From the NCBI GenBank assembly GCA_017848795.1, contig JAFIHG010000050.1, forward strand, positions 1 through 64,000: a stretch of DNA of 64,000 nt, read 5' to 3'. This document shows positions 1-9,652 of this stretch, one piece after another. Below the pieces are notes generated by a model, which saw only the letters and a program-made list of their open reading frames with translations, was not told the DNA's origin and made no database searches. The position numbers were made by a program, and so were the translations under genes. Positions within the stretch are counted from its first letter, which is position 1. Each line of letters opens with the position of its first letter. Origin of the DNA: Candidatus Nanopelagicales bacterium (GTDB lineage Bacteria > Actinomycetota > Actinomycetes > S36-B12 > CAIYMF01).

Positions 1-587
1 CCCCACCGGGACGGGCCGGTGCTGGTCCACAACCACACCGGCACCCCGACCAGCGCCATCCCCCCGGGCCGGATGCTGGTGTGGATGTCCGGCCCGAGCA
101 ACGTCATCGAGTCCACCGCCCGCTCGGCCAACTCCTCAGGGGTCACCGGGGTACCCGGTGGTGGGTCGGCGAACCACGCCCAAATGAGCCGCCAGCCGTT
201 CCCCGGTGATGGCGACGGCCAATAGCAAACACCGCGATACAGCTTCTGCCCGATTCTCCCGCCCGGATAGTTGGGATCCGAAAGACTCGGCTGCGGATCG
301 GCGAGCTTGAAATAGCATTGATGGGTCGCGCTCCACCATCCCCATTCTGGGACGTAGCAGTCGATCACTTCCGCACTGCTCTTGTTGTAACACGTTGTAT
401 TGGAACCGCCTGGGGTGCCGCCTCCACCGGGTGCTGGCGCACCCGGTTGAGCTGGTGTTTCCACCTCGATATTGCAATCGAGCGCGTCGGGTGGGCACTC
501 TACTGGCCCACTCGCAGTTGCGTGAGGCGCCCAAACAGCCGCGACAACAATGTAGGCCAGGACCGCGCAGATCATCCGCCTCAGCAT
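1..587 (-). CDS. Secreted protein of unknown function (3' end cut off by the window edge)
   Basis: The frame opens at an ATG at 587 and stays open for 195 codons to the window edge, so the C-terminus is missing. The first ~24 residues are a secretion signal (two Arg, a hydrophobic stretch, then an Ala-x-Ala-type site near PHATAS). A Pro/Gly-rich linker follows, then conserved-looking pieces: EWGWWSATHQCYF, PPPGTPVTPEELAERAVD, RPGGMALVGVPVWLW. I know this pattern from actinobacterial exported proteins often labelled ATP/GTP-binding protein, although no nucleotide motif is visible. The start overlaps the stop of the upstream lipoprotein gene by 7 nt, so the two are translationally coupled. Function unknown; that it is a real exported protein is fairly certain. 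Confidence 0.7.
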   Translation of the reverse strand, partial: MLRRMICAVLAYIVVAAVWAPHATASGPVECPPDALDCNIEVETPAQPGAPAPGGGGTPGGSNTTCYNKSSAEVIDCYVPEWGWWSATHQCYFKLADPQPSLSDPNYPGGRIGQKLYRGVCYWPSPSPGNGWRLIWAWFADPPPGTPVTPEELAERAVDSMTLLGPDIHTSIRPGGMALVGVPVWLWTSTGPSRW

Positions 588-1165
588 GACTCATCCCGGT
601 TCGGCGTCCAGGTAGAAATCTTCCATGAAGAAGAACGGAAATTCGCAACCGCGCGCACTCTCACCCGACGTTGCTGACCAGGAGCGAGAGCCGACTTACC
701 GGTGCTAACGAAGATCGGGGGCGACTCCGTCGAGTCGACACAGTCATCGATCCACACGCGACTGACAGGGTCTCCGCTTGTCTTCACGACGATCGGATGG
801 GAGGCAGGAGCACCCTTGATCGCAATTCCCCGTGACCTGTAATACACGGCAAGACTCAAGACGCCGTTCCTGGCGGGGCCTGTGCTCACGGAGGCGAGTC
901 TCTTGTCCGGTGGCTTGCGCGGATCGTTGAGGCTCTTGTTCCGCGCGTCCATGAAGATCGCATAGACGCGCAGCACCTCCGCGGCAGCAGCCGCCGACGG
1001 ATCAGGCGACGGACTCTGCGAAGGCGGCGGGCTCGTCACGGGGACCGTCGATCGGCTCTGGCCGGCCGGTGAGGGCGACTCCGCGACCGCCCCGCTGCTG
1101 CAACCGGCCAGCGGGACAACGATCAGCACCGCGAGCGCGAGCACCGAGGCGCCCCTCAGCTGCAT
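581..1165 (-). CDS. Putative lipoprotein, DUF-type, unknown function
   Basis: A 194-residue protein with a type II (lipoprotein) signal: Lys/Arg-poor n-region, hydrophobic core, lipobox LAGC with the acylated Cys at residue 22. A Ser/Pro-rich linker (about residues 25-55) follows and then a single globular domain of ~130 residues without a motif I recognise. Start chosen at the ATG at 1165 because GGGGAGGTGG lies just upstream and the signal begins there; longer upstream extensions in this frame would bury the signal. Coupled to the downstream secreted-protein gene (7-nt overlap), so both probably act together at the cell surface. It may be an accessory factor of that secreted protein; this is inference. 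Confidence 0.7.
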   Translation of the reverse strand: MQLRGASVLALAVLIVVPLAGCSSGAVAESPSPAGQSRSTVPVTSPPPSQSPSPDPSAAAAAEVLRVYAIFMDARNKSLNDPRKPPDKRLASVSTGPARNGVLSLAVYYRSRGIAIKGAPASHPIVVKTSGDPVSRVWIDDCVDSTESPPIFVSTGKSALAPGQQRRVRVRAVANFRSSSWKISTWTPNRDESC

Positions 1166-1304
1166 GGGCCACCTCCCCACCGCGGCGCTCCACCATCGGT
1201 CGCAGGTCCGCGTCCCGCTTGTTGTACCGCGTCCGGCACCCGGGCACACGGCGGTCACGCAAATCTGTGGACACCGCTCCGCGTAGTGGCGTGCCACGTC
1301 GCCG

Positions 1305-1357
1305 CACCGAATGGTTCGTCACGGCCGCGACACGCCGGTGCGACGAACCATTCGGTG
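1305..1357. repeat. 16-bp perfect inverted repeat, terminator- or operator-like
   Basis: CACCGAATGGTTCGTC at 1305-1320 is exactly mirrored at 1342-1357 with a 21-nt spacer. It lies about 70 nt downstream of the enoyl-CoA hydratase stop and 140 nt upstream of the lipoprotein start, both on the minus strand. There is no T-run, so it could be a factor-assisted terminator for the hydratase, or an operator for the lipoprotein operon. Confidence 0.6.
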
Positions 1358-1426
1358 GGACACTCTGGGGAGCTGGGCCGTGCTCGACAAGGCGAGGGCG
1401 AGCAGGGCCGGGCGTCTGGCGGGTTC

Positions 1427-2200
1427 TCAGCGGAACTTTGCTTTGCCGGGGCCGTGTTCGACGAACGACTCCATGCCGGTCTTGCGGTCCTCGGTGGCGA
1501 AAAGCGATGCGAACTGCACCCGCTCGTACGCCAGCCCGGTGTCGAGGTCGACCTCGAGGCCGGTGTCGATCGCCTCCTTGGCGGCGCGCAGCGCGTGCAT
1601 CGGTCCGGCCGCGAGCCGGGTGGCGAGCTCGACAGCGTCCGAGTAGACGTCGTCCGGGGCGGTGACCACGTCGACGAGCCCGATGTCGAGTGCCTCCTGC
1701 GCGTCGACGAACCGGCCGGTGAAGATGAGGTCCTTGGCCTTCGCCGGGCCGACGAGTCGCGGGAGCCGCTGCGTACCACCAGCCCCGGGGATGATGCCGA
1801 GCAGGATCTCCGGCTGCCCCAGCTTGGCGTTGTCGCCCGCGACGCGCAGGTCGGCGCACATCGCGAGCTCGCAGCCGCCGCCGAGCGCGTAGCCCGTGAC
1901 AGCGGCGATCGTCGGCTTCGGGATCCGGGCCACCGCGTTGAAACAGTCGTGCAGCGTCGCTGACTGCGACAGCATCTGCTCATGCGACATGCCGGCCATC
2001 TCCTTGACGTCCGCGCCCGCGGCGAACACCTTCGGCCCGCCGTACACGACGACGGCGCGGACGTCGGTGCGCTCGCCCGCCTCCCGCGCGGCGTCCCGCA
2101 GCTCCCGCTGCACCTGCAGCGAGAGCGCGTTCATCGGCGGCCGGTCCAGGCGGATCGTGCCGACCGCGCCGTCGACCTCGAGCCGTACGAATTCGCCCAC
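1427..2200 (-). CDS. Enoyl-CoA hydratase/isomerase family protein
   Basis: A 257-residue crotonase-fold protein of normal family length. It shows the oxyanion-hole pattern AAGADVKEMAGM near residues 60-72 and the second block GYALGGGCELAMCADLRVAG (about 103-122), followed by GQPEILLGIIPGAGGTQRLPRLVG, in which the Glu and the GAGGTQRL stretch are typical of true enoyl-CoA hydratases. It would hydrate trans-2-enoyl-CoA to 3-hydroxyacyl-CoA in fatty-acid or amino-acid breakdown in the cytoplasm. GTG start with AGGAGG 8 nt upstream. It stands divergent from glgX and alone on its strand. A 3-hydroxyacyl-CoA dehydrogenase and ethylmalonyl-CoA mutase lie a few kb away, compatible with shared acyl-CoA metabolism. 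Exact substrate not determinable. Confidence 0.88.
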   Translation of the reverse strand: MGEFVRLEVDGAVGTIRLDRPPMNALSLQVQRELRDAAREAGERTDVRAVVVYGGPKVFAAGADVKEMAGMSHEQMLSQSATLHDCFNAVARIPKPTIAAVTGYALGGGCELAMCADLRVAGDNAKLGQPEILLGIIPGAGGTQRLPRLVGPAKAKDLIFTGRFVDAQEALDIGLVDVVTAPDDVYSDAVELATRLAAGPMHALRAAKEAIDTGLEVDLDTGLAYERVQFASLFATEDRKTGMESFVEHGPGKAKFR

Positions 2201-2286
2201 GACCTGGACCTCCTGCGCGTTGCCGATAACGTCTCTGCGGACCCGGTGAGCCTAGCCGCGCCGCCGGCCGAGGCAGGAGGGCACCG

Positions 2287-4425
2287 GTGAGCGCTACGGG
2301 CTTGGGCGCCGCGCAGTCGCCGGACCTGCGCCCGCCCGGCAAGGCGACACCGCTCGGTGCCACCGTCACGCCGGACGGTGTGAACCTGGCGGTCTGGGCA
2401 CCGCAGGCCGAGCTCGTGGAGGCCTGCCTGTTCGACGAGGCGGGGCAGGAGCTGCGCGTCCCGCTGCTCGCCAACCATGATGGGGTCCATCACGGCTTCT
2501 TCCCCGGCGAAGGTCCGGGCCTGCGGTACGGGCTGCGCGCCCACGGTCCCTGGGACCCCCGCCGTGGTCAGCGCTTCAACCCCGCCAAGCTGCTCGTCGA
2601 CCCGTACGCCCGCGCGCTCGACGGAACCCTGCACTACAGCGACGCGCTGTGCGCGCACACTCCCGGGGACCGGAACGCCCGCGACGAACGGGACTCCGCC
2701 GCGCTCGTGCCGCGCTCGGTCGTCGTCGCGGATGCCTCGCACCAACCTCGCCCACCGCGACCCGGCACCTCCTGGAGCCGGACGGTGCTGTACGAGCTGC
2801 ACGTCAAGGGCTTCACCGCCCGGCACCCCCAGATCCCCGAACCTGTGCGCGGCACCTACGCCGGGCTCGCGCATCCGGCGGCGGTGCAACACCTCGTGGA
2901 CCTCGGCATCACCGCCGTCGAGCTGCTCCCGGTCCAGCACTTCGTCAGTGAGCCGGCGCTGGTGCGCCGCGGCCTCACGAACTACTGGGGGTACAACACG
3001 CTCGGTTACTTCGCCCCGCACGGGGGGTACTCCTCGTCCGGAACGCGTGGCGAGCAGGTGAGCGAGTTCCGCGCCATGGTCGACACGCTGCACGCTGCCG
3101 GCATCGAGGTGATCCTCGACGTGGTCTACAACCACACCTGCGAGGGCGGCGCGGACGGTCCGACGCTCTGCTTCCGTGGCCTGGGTGATGCCAACCACTA
3201 CAAGCTCGTCGACGGCGGCGAGACGTACTTCGATGCCACCGGGTGCGGCAACACGGTCGACGCCGGCGACTTCGGCGTACTGCGCCTGATCACCGACTCG
3301 CTGCGTTACTGGGTCACCGAGATGGGCGTCGACGGGTTCCGCTTCGACCTGGCCTCAGCGCTCGCGCGCGCCGAGCTCGCCTGGGACGCGCGCGCACCGT
3401 TCCTCGCCGCGGTGCACCAGGACCCGGTGCTGCGTACGGTCAAGCTGATCGCCGAGCCCTGGGACGTCGGCCCCGGCGGCTACCGCGTCGGCGAGTTCGG
3501 CCCGCCGTGGTCGGAGTGGAACGACAAGTACCGCGACACCGTCCGCAGCTTCTGGCGCGACGCGCCCGGTGACCGGACGGTGCTCGCCGACATGGGGTGG
3601 CGGCTCACCGGGTCGCAGGACCTCTACCACGCGCGTTCGCCGCGAGCGTCGATCAACTATGTGACCGCCCACGACGGGTTCACGCTGCGCGACCTGGTCT
3701 CCTACGACCGCAAGCACAACGAGGCGAACCAGGAGGACAACCGCGACGGCACCGACGACAACCGGTCCTGGAACCACGGAGTCGAGGGCGAGACGACCGA
3801 CGCGCCGGTGCGGGCCGCCCGCGCACGCTCGTCGCGGAACCTGCTCGCGACGCTGCTGCTGTCGACCGGTACGCCGATGTTGCTCATGGGCGACGAGCTC
3901 GGCAACACCCAACATGGCAACAACAACGCGTACTGCCAGGACAACGAGGTCTCCTGGATCGACTGGGAGCTCGACGACGACACGCGCGGTCTGCTGCAGT
4001 TCACCCGTGACCTCGTCGCCCTTCGCCGCGACCATCCGACGCTGCGCCAGAACCAGTTCTTCGAGGGCCGTCCCGACGCACCCGGGCTGCCGCCGGACCT
4101 GGCCTGGTTGACCGTCGACGCGACCCCGATGCCGGACGACGCCTGGCACGACCCGGGGACGCGGGTGCTGGTCCTGGCGCTGTCCGGCGAGCTCGGCGAG
4201 CGGGACCGCGCCGGTCGCCCGCTGCACGATGCCGCCTTCCTGATCATCTTGAACGGCAGCGACGACGACGTCGCGGTCGCGTTGCCCGAGCAGGTCCCCG
4301 GCGAGACGTACGCCCGGGTTCTCGACACGTTCCAGCAGACGGCGACGGGCGCTCCGCCGTACCATTCGGCAGGCGCACGCGCGACGGTCAGGGCGCAGAG
4401 CCTGGTGGTCCTGCGCGTGCAGTGA
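2287..4425 (+). CDS. glgX: Glycogen debranching enzyme GlgX (GH13 isoamylase type)
   Basis: A 712-residue GH13 enzyme with the order seen in GlgX: N-terminal CBM48-like domain (about 20-110), then the catalytic barrel. Visible catalytic elements are the region I block DVVYNH (D278), the nucleophile in GFRFDLA (D354), the acid/base in IAEPWD (E390) and the transition-state Asp in TAHDGFTL (D463). It hydrolyses alpha-1,6 branches of (limit-dextrin) glycogen. GTG start with AGGAGG about 7 nt upstream. The ABC exporter genes begin only 19 nt downstream, so a common transcript is likely although no functional link is obvious. TreX-like isoamylase is the closest alternative; the overall length fits GlgX. 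Confidence 0.93.
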   Translation: MSATGLGAAQSPDLRPPGKATPLGATVTPDGVNLAVWAPQAELVEACLFDEAGQELRVPLLANHDGVHHGFFPGEGPGLRYGLRAHGPWDPRRGQRFNPAKLLVDPYARALDGTLHYSDALCAHTPGDRNARDERDSAALVPRSVVVADASHQPRPPRPGTSWSRTVLYELHVKGFTARHPQIPEPVRGTYAGLAHPAAVQHLVDLGITAVELLPVQHFVSEPALVRRGLTNYWGYNTLGYFAPHGGYSSSGTRGEQVSEFRAMVDTLHAAGIEVILDVVYNHTCEGGADGPTLCFRGLGDANHYKLVDGGETYFDATGCGNTVDAGDFGVLRLITDSLRYWVTEMGVDGFRFDLASALARAELAWDARAPFLAAVHQDPVLRTVKLIAEPWDVGPGGYRVGEFGPPWSEWNDKYRDTVRSFWRDAPGDRTVLADMGWRLTGSQDLYHARSPRASINYVTAHDGFTLRDLVSYDRKHNEANQEDNRDGTDDNRSWNHGVEGETTDAPVRAARARSSRNLLATLLLSTGTPMLLMGDELGNTQHGNNNAYCQDNEVSWIDWELDDDTRGLLQFTRDLVALRRDHPTLRQNQFFEGRPDAPGLPPDLAWLTVDATPMPDDAWHDPGTRVLVLALSGELGERDRAGRPLHDAAFLIILNGSDDDVAVALPEQVPGETYARVLDTFQQTATGAPPYHSAGARATVRAQSLVVLRVQ

Positions 4426-4444
4426 GACGTGGGAAGGAGCACCG

Positions 4445-5316
<872 letters not shown>

Positions 5317-5320
<4 letters not shown>

Positions 5321-6159
5321 GCGCGGCGACCGGTGCCCCTCCGGCCGGAGCCCCGGCACGGGTTCCCACCGCGTGGCGGCTGGGCTGGCTGCGCGTCGTG
5401 GTGGAGCTCAAGCAGTTCTTCCGCGACCGCGAGTCCGCCGTCTTCAACTTCCTGCTCCCGGTCATCCTGCTGGCGATCTTCGGGGCGGTCTTCGGCAGCA
5501 CCACGCTGGAGCCCACGACGATCACGCTGGCGCAGTACTTCGTCGCGGGGATGATCGCCTCCGGGATCCTCTACACCTCTTTCCAGAACCTGGCGATCGC
5601 GATCCCGCTCGAGCGGGAGGACGGCACCCTCAAGCGGTTGCAGGGCACCCCGATGCCCAAGCTCGCCTACTTCATCGGCAAGTTCGGCATGGTGCTGGTC
5701 GCGTACGTCGCGCAGGTCTTCATCCTCATCGTCGTGGGGCGGATCTTCTTCGACATCCACGTCCCGGCGGGCGGCCAGTGGTTCACCTTCGTCTGGGCCA
5801 GCGTGCTCGGGCTGGTGTCGTGCACCTTGCTGGGCCTCGCGTTCTCCGTCGTACCGAAGCGCGGCCGGGGCGCCGCGGCGATCGTCACACCGATCGTGCT
5901 GGTCCTGCAGTTCACCTCGGGCGTGTTCTTCGCCTTCAACCAGCTCCCCGGTTGGATGCAGACCTTCGCCTCGATCTTCCCGTTGAAGTGGCTGACGCAG
6001 GCCATGCGCAGCGCCTTCCTGCCGCCCGAGGCGGCCGCGCTCGAGGTGACCGGCTCCTACGAGCTCGGCCGGTGCGCGCTGATCCTCGGCGCCTGGTGCA
6101 TCGCGGCACTCGTCCTTGCGCTCGTCTTCTTCCGGTGGAACCGCCGCGACGAGTCCTGA
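5317..6159 (+). CDS. ABC-2 type transporter permease
   Basis: A 280-residue membrane protein with six predicted hydrophobic segments and the ABC-2 pattern: a cytoplasmic N-terminus, first helix in VFNFLLPVILLAIFGAVFG, then the conserved GTLKRLQGTPMP linker, and C-terminal helices around LVLQFTSGVFFAFNQLP. It forms the channel for the ATPase encoded immediately upstream, with which it shares a 4-nt GTGA overlap. DrrB-like family; substrate (drug, lipid or polysaccharide) cannot be deduced. It is convergent with the mutase gene; only 6 nt separate the two stops, leaving no room for a separate terminator between them. Confidence 0.9.
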
Positions 6160-6165
6160 CGAGGG

Positions 6166-8154
6166 TCAGGCGGGCGGCTCTGCGGGAAGGTCGTTGGCCG
6201 TACGGATCGTCGCGAGGACCCGACTCATCACCTCGGTGGCGTCGTAGTCCTTGGGCGTGAACACCGCAGCCACGCCCGCCTCGCGCAGCACCGCGGCGTC
6301 CGCCTCCGGGATGATCCCGCCGACCACCACCGGAACCTCGCCGATCCCCGCCTCGGCAAGCCCACGCAGCACCTGCGGTACGAGCTCGAGGTGCGAGCCG
6401 GACAGGATCGACAGGCCCACGACGTGGACGTCCTCCTGCACCGCCGCGGAGACGATCTCCTCCGGGGTGAGCCGGATCCCCTGGTAGATCACCTCGAATC
6501 CCGCGTCCCGTGCCCGTACGGCGATCTGCTCGGCGCCGTTGCTGTGCCCGTCGAGGCCCGGCTTGCCGACCAGCATCCGCAACCGCCGGCCGAGCTGCTC
6601 ACCGGTGCCGGCGACCTGCCGGCGCAGCGCGGCGAGCGACTCCCCGGGCCGGGCGACGCCGGCGTCCGTGCCCACGCCGGTCGGCGCGCGGTACTCGCCG
6701 AACACCTCGCGCAGCACCCCCGCCCATTCGCCGGTCGTGGCGCCGGCCCGCGCGCACTCGAGCGTGGCGTCCATCAGGTTCTGCTCGGTGCCGGCCGCTG
6801 CGCGTAGCGCGTCGAGGGCATTTCGTACGGCCTGGGGGTCACGCTCGGCCCGCCAGCGCCGCAGCCCCTCCACCACCTGCGCCTCGACGGCCGGGTCGAC
6901 CGCCTGGACCGCTGTGGTGAGGTCGGCGGTGAGCGGGCTCGGCTCGGTGGTGGTGTATGCGTTCACCCCGACGACGACGGCGTCCCCGCTCTCCACCCGG
7001 CGGCGCTGCGCCGCATGGGAGGCGACGAGCTCGGACTTCAGGTAGCCGCTCTCGACCGCCGCGACGACCCCGCCGGCCGCCTCGATCCGGGCCATCTCCT
7101 CGCGCGCCGCCTCGACGAGCTCGCGCACCTTGCCCTCGACGACGACCGACCCGGTGAACAGGTCGTCGTACTCGAGCAGGTCGCTCTCGAAGGCCAGCAC
7201 CTGCTGGATCCGCAGCGACCACTGCTGGTCCCACGGCCGCGGCAGCCCGAGCGCCTCGTTCCACGCCGGGAGTTGCACGGCACGCGCCCGCGCGTCCTTG
7301 GAGAGGGTGACGCCGAGCATCTCGAGCACGATGCGCTGGACGTTGTTCTCCGGCTGCGCCTCGGTGAGGCCGAGCGAGTTCACCTGCACCCCGTACCGGA
7401 AGCGCCGCTGCTTGGCATCGGCGATGCCGTAGCGGTCACGGGTGATCTCGTCCCAGAGCGCGACGAACGCGCGCATCTTGCACAACTCCTCGACGAACCG
7501 CACACCCGCGTTGACGAAGAAGGAGATCCGCGCGACGACCTCGCCGAAGCGGTCCGGCGGCACCTGGCCGGAATCCCGGACGGCATCCAGCACGGCCGTC
7601 GCCGTCGACAGCGCGTACGCCAGCTCCTGCACCGGCGTGGCCCCGGCCTCCTGCAGGTGGTAGCTGCAGATGTTGACGGGATTCCACTTCGGAGCGTGCT
7701 GCACGGTCCAGGCGACCAGGTCGGTGACCAGCCGCATCGAGGGGGCGGGCGGGAAGGCGTACGTGCCGCGGGACAGGTACTCCTTGACGATGTCGTTCTG
7801 CGTGGTGCCCTGCAGCGCGGGCCACTCGACGCCCTGCTCCTCGGCGACGACCGCGTACAGCGCGAGCAGCCACATCGCCGTGGCGTTGATCGTCATCGAG
7901 GTGTTCATGCGGTCGAGCGGAATCCCGTCGAGCAGGGCGCGCATGTCCCCCACGTGCGCGACCGGCACACCGACCTTGCCGACCTCGCCGCGGGCGAGCG
8001 GGTCGTCCGCGTCGTACCCGGTCTGGGTCGGCAGGTCGAAAGCGACCGACAGGCCGGTCTGCCCCTTCTCCAGGTTGCGCCGGTAGAGCGCGTTGGACTC
8101 GCTCGCCGAGCTGTGCCCGGCGTACGTGCGCATCAGCCAGGGTCTGTCCCGCAT
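6166..8154 (-). CDS. meaA: Ethylmalonyl-CoA mutase (MeaA family, B12-dependent)
   Basis: A 662-residue acyl-CoA mutase with the substrate barrel first (RTYAGHSSASESN, GLSVAFDLPTQ, TTQNDIVKEYLSRGTY) and a C-terminal cobalamin domain. The B12 signature is DGHSNG at 535-540 (base-off His ligand H537), followed by GLSILSGSH and VVGGIIPEAD. The absence of a separate small subunit, and the length, fit the MeaA/Ecm clade that converts ethylmalonyl-CoA to methylsuccinyl-CoA in the ethylmalonyl-CoA pathway, rather than methylmalonyl-CoA mutase MutB. ATG start with GGGAG upstream. The neighbouring 3-hydroxybutyryl-CoA dehydrogenase and the nearby cobalamin adenosyltransferase fit the same pathway. I saw no crotonyl-CoA carboxylase/reductase in this window. 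Confidence 0.88.
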   Translation of the reverse strand: MRDRPWLMRTYAGHSSASESNALYRRNLEKGQTGLSVAFDLPTQTGYDADDPLARGEVGKVGVPVAHVGDMRALLDGIPLDRMNTSMTINATAMWLLALYAVVAEEQGVEWPALQGTTQNDIVKEYLSRGTYAFPPAPSMRLVTDLVAWTVQHAPKWNPVNICSYHLQEAGATPVQELAYALSTATAVLDAVRDSGQVPPDRFGEVVARISFFVNAGVRFVEELCKMRAFVALWDEITRDRYGIADAKQRRFRYGVQVNSLGLTEAQPENNVQRIVLEMLGVTLSKDARARAVQLPAWNEALGLPRPWDQQWSLRIQQVLAFESDLLEYDDLFTGSVVVEGKVRELVEAAREEMARIEAAGGVVAAVESGYLKSELVASHAAQRRRVESGDAVVVGVNAYTTTEPSPLTADLTTAVQAVDPAVEAQVVEGLRRWRAERDPQAVRNALDALRAAAGTEQNLMDATLECARAGATTGEWAGVLREVFGEYRAPTGVGTDAGVARPGESLAALRRQVAGTGEQLGRRLRMLVGKPGLDGHSNGAEQIAVRARDAGFEVIYQGIRLTPEEIVSAAVQEDVHVVGLSILSGSHLELVPQVLRGLAEAGIGEVPVVVGGIIPEADAAVLREAGVAAVFTPKDYDATEVMSRVLATIRTANDLPAEPPA

Positions 8155-8244
8155 CGCCGGAGCTCCCAGGTCGGTTCGGTACGTGCCACGACAGTAACCA
8201 GCGGGCGTACCTCGGCCACTGGGCGGCTCAGTCCGCGGTGGCGG

Positions 8245-9099
8245 TCAGTCCGGGTAGTCGTAGAAGCCCTTGCCGCTCTTGCGTCCCAGGTCGCCCGCCG
8301 CGACCATCCGGCGCAGCAGCTCGGGGGGCGCGAACTTCGGGTCCGCGCTCTCCTGGAACACGTTGTCCGTGGCGTTCATCATGACGTCGACGCCGGTCAG
8401 GTCGATGGTCTGCAGCGGACCCATGGCGTGCCCGAACCCGAGCCGGCACGCCGCGTCGACCTCCTCGGCGCTCGCCACGCCCGTCTCGACGAGGCGGATC
8501 GCCTCGACTGCGAGGGCCGAGATGAGCCGGGTCGTCACGAACCCGGCGATGTCGCGCGTCACGACGACCACCGTCTTGCCGACGTTCTCGGCGAACTCAC
8601 GCGCCGCCGCGAGGGTGGCATCGGAGGTCTTGTAGCCGCGTACCAGCTCGCAGAGCGCCATCATCGGCACCGGCGAGAAGAAGTGGGTGCCGACCACGTC
8701 CTGCGGCCGGGACGTCGCTGCCGCGATCTTGGTGATCGGCAGCGCGGAGGTGTTGCTCGCGAGGACGGCGCCGGGCTTGGCGATCCGGTCGAGTTCGGCG
8801 AACACCTCGGTCTTGACCTCGAGCTTCTCGAACACCGCCTCGACGACGATGTCGGCGCTGTCGAGCGCGTGCAGGTCCGTGGTGGTCGTGATGCGGCCGA
8901 GCGCGGCGTCGGCGTCCGCCTTGTCGAGCGTGCCCTTCTTCACGAAGCGGGCCAACGAGCTCGCGATGCTGTCATGACCGCGCTGCAGCGCTGCCTCGGT
9001 CACGTCCCGGACGACGACGTCGTACCCCGCCTGCGCGCTCACCTGCGCGATGCCGGCACCCATCAGCCCGGCCCCTACGACGGCGATCTGTCCGGCCAC
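8245..9099 (-). CDS. 3-hydroxybutyryl-CoA dehydrogenase
   Basis: A 284-residue NAD(P)-dependent 3-hydroxyacyl-CoA dehydrogenase. The Rossmann motif GAGLMGAGIAQ sits at the N-terminus, the catalytic His is in GTHFFSPVP, and the helical C-terminal domain contains GFGHAMGPLQTIDLTGVD. It interconverts acetoacetyl-CoA and 3-hydroxybutyryl-CoA. I chose the GTG at 9099 because GAGGGAGC lies 6-7 nt upstream and the Rossmann fold starts at once; an upstream start would add 22 unneeded residues. It lies 90 nt upstream of the mutase gene on the same strand and probably shares its transcript, supporting a C4-CoA pathway. PaaH/Hbd-like; stereospecificity not deducible. Confidence 0.9.
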   Translation of the reverse strand: MAGQIAVVGAGLMGAGIAQVSAQAGYDVVVRDVTEAALQRGHDSIASSLARFVKKGTLDKADADAALGRITTTTDLHALDSADIVVEAVFEKLEVKTEVFAELDRIAKPGAVLASNTSALPITKIAAATSRPQDVVGTHFFSPVPMMALCELVRGYKTSDATLAAAREFAENVGKTVVVVTRDIAGFVTTRLISALAVEAIRLVETGVASAEEVDAACRLGFGHAMGPLQTIDLTGVDVMMNATDNVFQESADPKFAPPELLRRMVAAGDLGRKSGKGFYDYPD

Positions 9100-9182
9100 G
9101 TGTCGCTCCCTCGCCGTCCGATCCGGTCCTCGCCAGCGTAGCGAGGGTGGCACCGCGCCCGGCACCGGCGCAGACTTGGGAG

Positions 9183-9488
9183 GTGACCGGTGCCGTGGTG
9201 ATCCCGCTGTCGCTGGTGTTCGTCGGCATCCTGGTGCTGCTGTTGCGCTGGACGTACAGCACCGGCCATTCGGTGGTGGCGCGGCGGCCGCGTCCGGGCC
9301 ACCAGGACGAGTACGGCCTGCTGGTCGCCGTGTCGGACCCGGCGACGTACATCGAGGGTGAGATGCAGCGCCAGACGCTCGAGGCGTCGGGCATCCGCGC
9401 CACGCTGGCGCAGACCCTCGACGGACCGCGCCTCATGGTGTTCCGGCACGACCGCGAACGCGCCCGCGCCCTGCTCCGCGTCCGCTGA
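9183..9488 (+). CDS. Small membrane-anchored protein, DUF2007-like tail
   Basis: A ~101-residue protein with one N-terminal transmembrane helix (VVIPLSLVFVGILVLLLRW) and a ~60-residue soluble tail (YGLLVAVSDPATYIEGEMQ, then RERARALL at the end) resembling the alpha-beta fold of DUF2007 putative signal-transducing proteins. Function unknown. The start is uncertain: GTG at 9183 places the helix at the N-terminus, but GTG at 9147 is in frame too; neither has a convincing ribosome site. It is divergent from the 3-hydroxybutyryl-CoA dehydrogenase gene and followed by a repeat-rich spacer. Confidence 0.6.
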   Translation: MTGAVVIPLSLVFVGILVLLLRWTYSTGHSVVARRPRPGHQDEYGLLVAVSDPATYIEGEMQRQTLEASGIRATLAQTLDGPRLMVFRHDRERARALLRVR

Positions 9489-9510
9489 GCCAAGTCAGCG
9501 GCACGGCCCC

Positions 9511-9605
9511 CTCCCGTTGATCATGACGTCGTAGGTCTCAAACTCGGTTTCGGACCCGCAACGTCATGATCAACGGGAGTTCGGACGCACGACCTCATGA
9601 TCAAC
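9511..9605. repeat. Inverted and direct copies of a GTTGATCATGA-type element
   Basis: A 19-bp arm at 9511-9529 (CTCCCGTTGATCATGACGT) is perfectly mirrored at 9561-9579, and a third partial copy (CCTCATGATCAAC) follows at 9593-9605. The cluster lies between the convergent ends of the small membrane-protein gene and murA, so it may act as a two-way terminator. I believe similar palindromes are dispersed in some actinomycete genomes, suggesting a REP-like intergenic element; this is from memory and untested here. Confidence 0.65.
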
Positions 9606-9652
9606 AACGGACGGGGTGGGCCGAGCGCGGGGGCGCGACGGCCGGGTGACGG

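Noticed and set aside
1255-1983. Ser/Arg-rich minus frame over the hydratase
   Set aside because: Out-of-frame shadow of the enoyl-CoA hydratase gene, no domain and extreme composition.
7015-9141. 708-codon plus-strand frame
   Set aside because: It is exactly antisense to the mutase and dehydrogenase genes, is Arg/His/Leu-rich, has no domain, and mirrors their codon pattern; long antisense frames are expected at this GC content.
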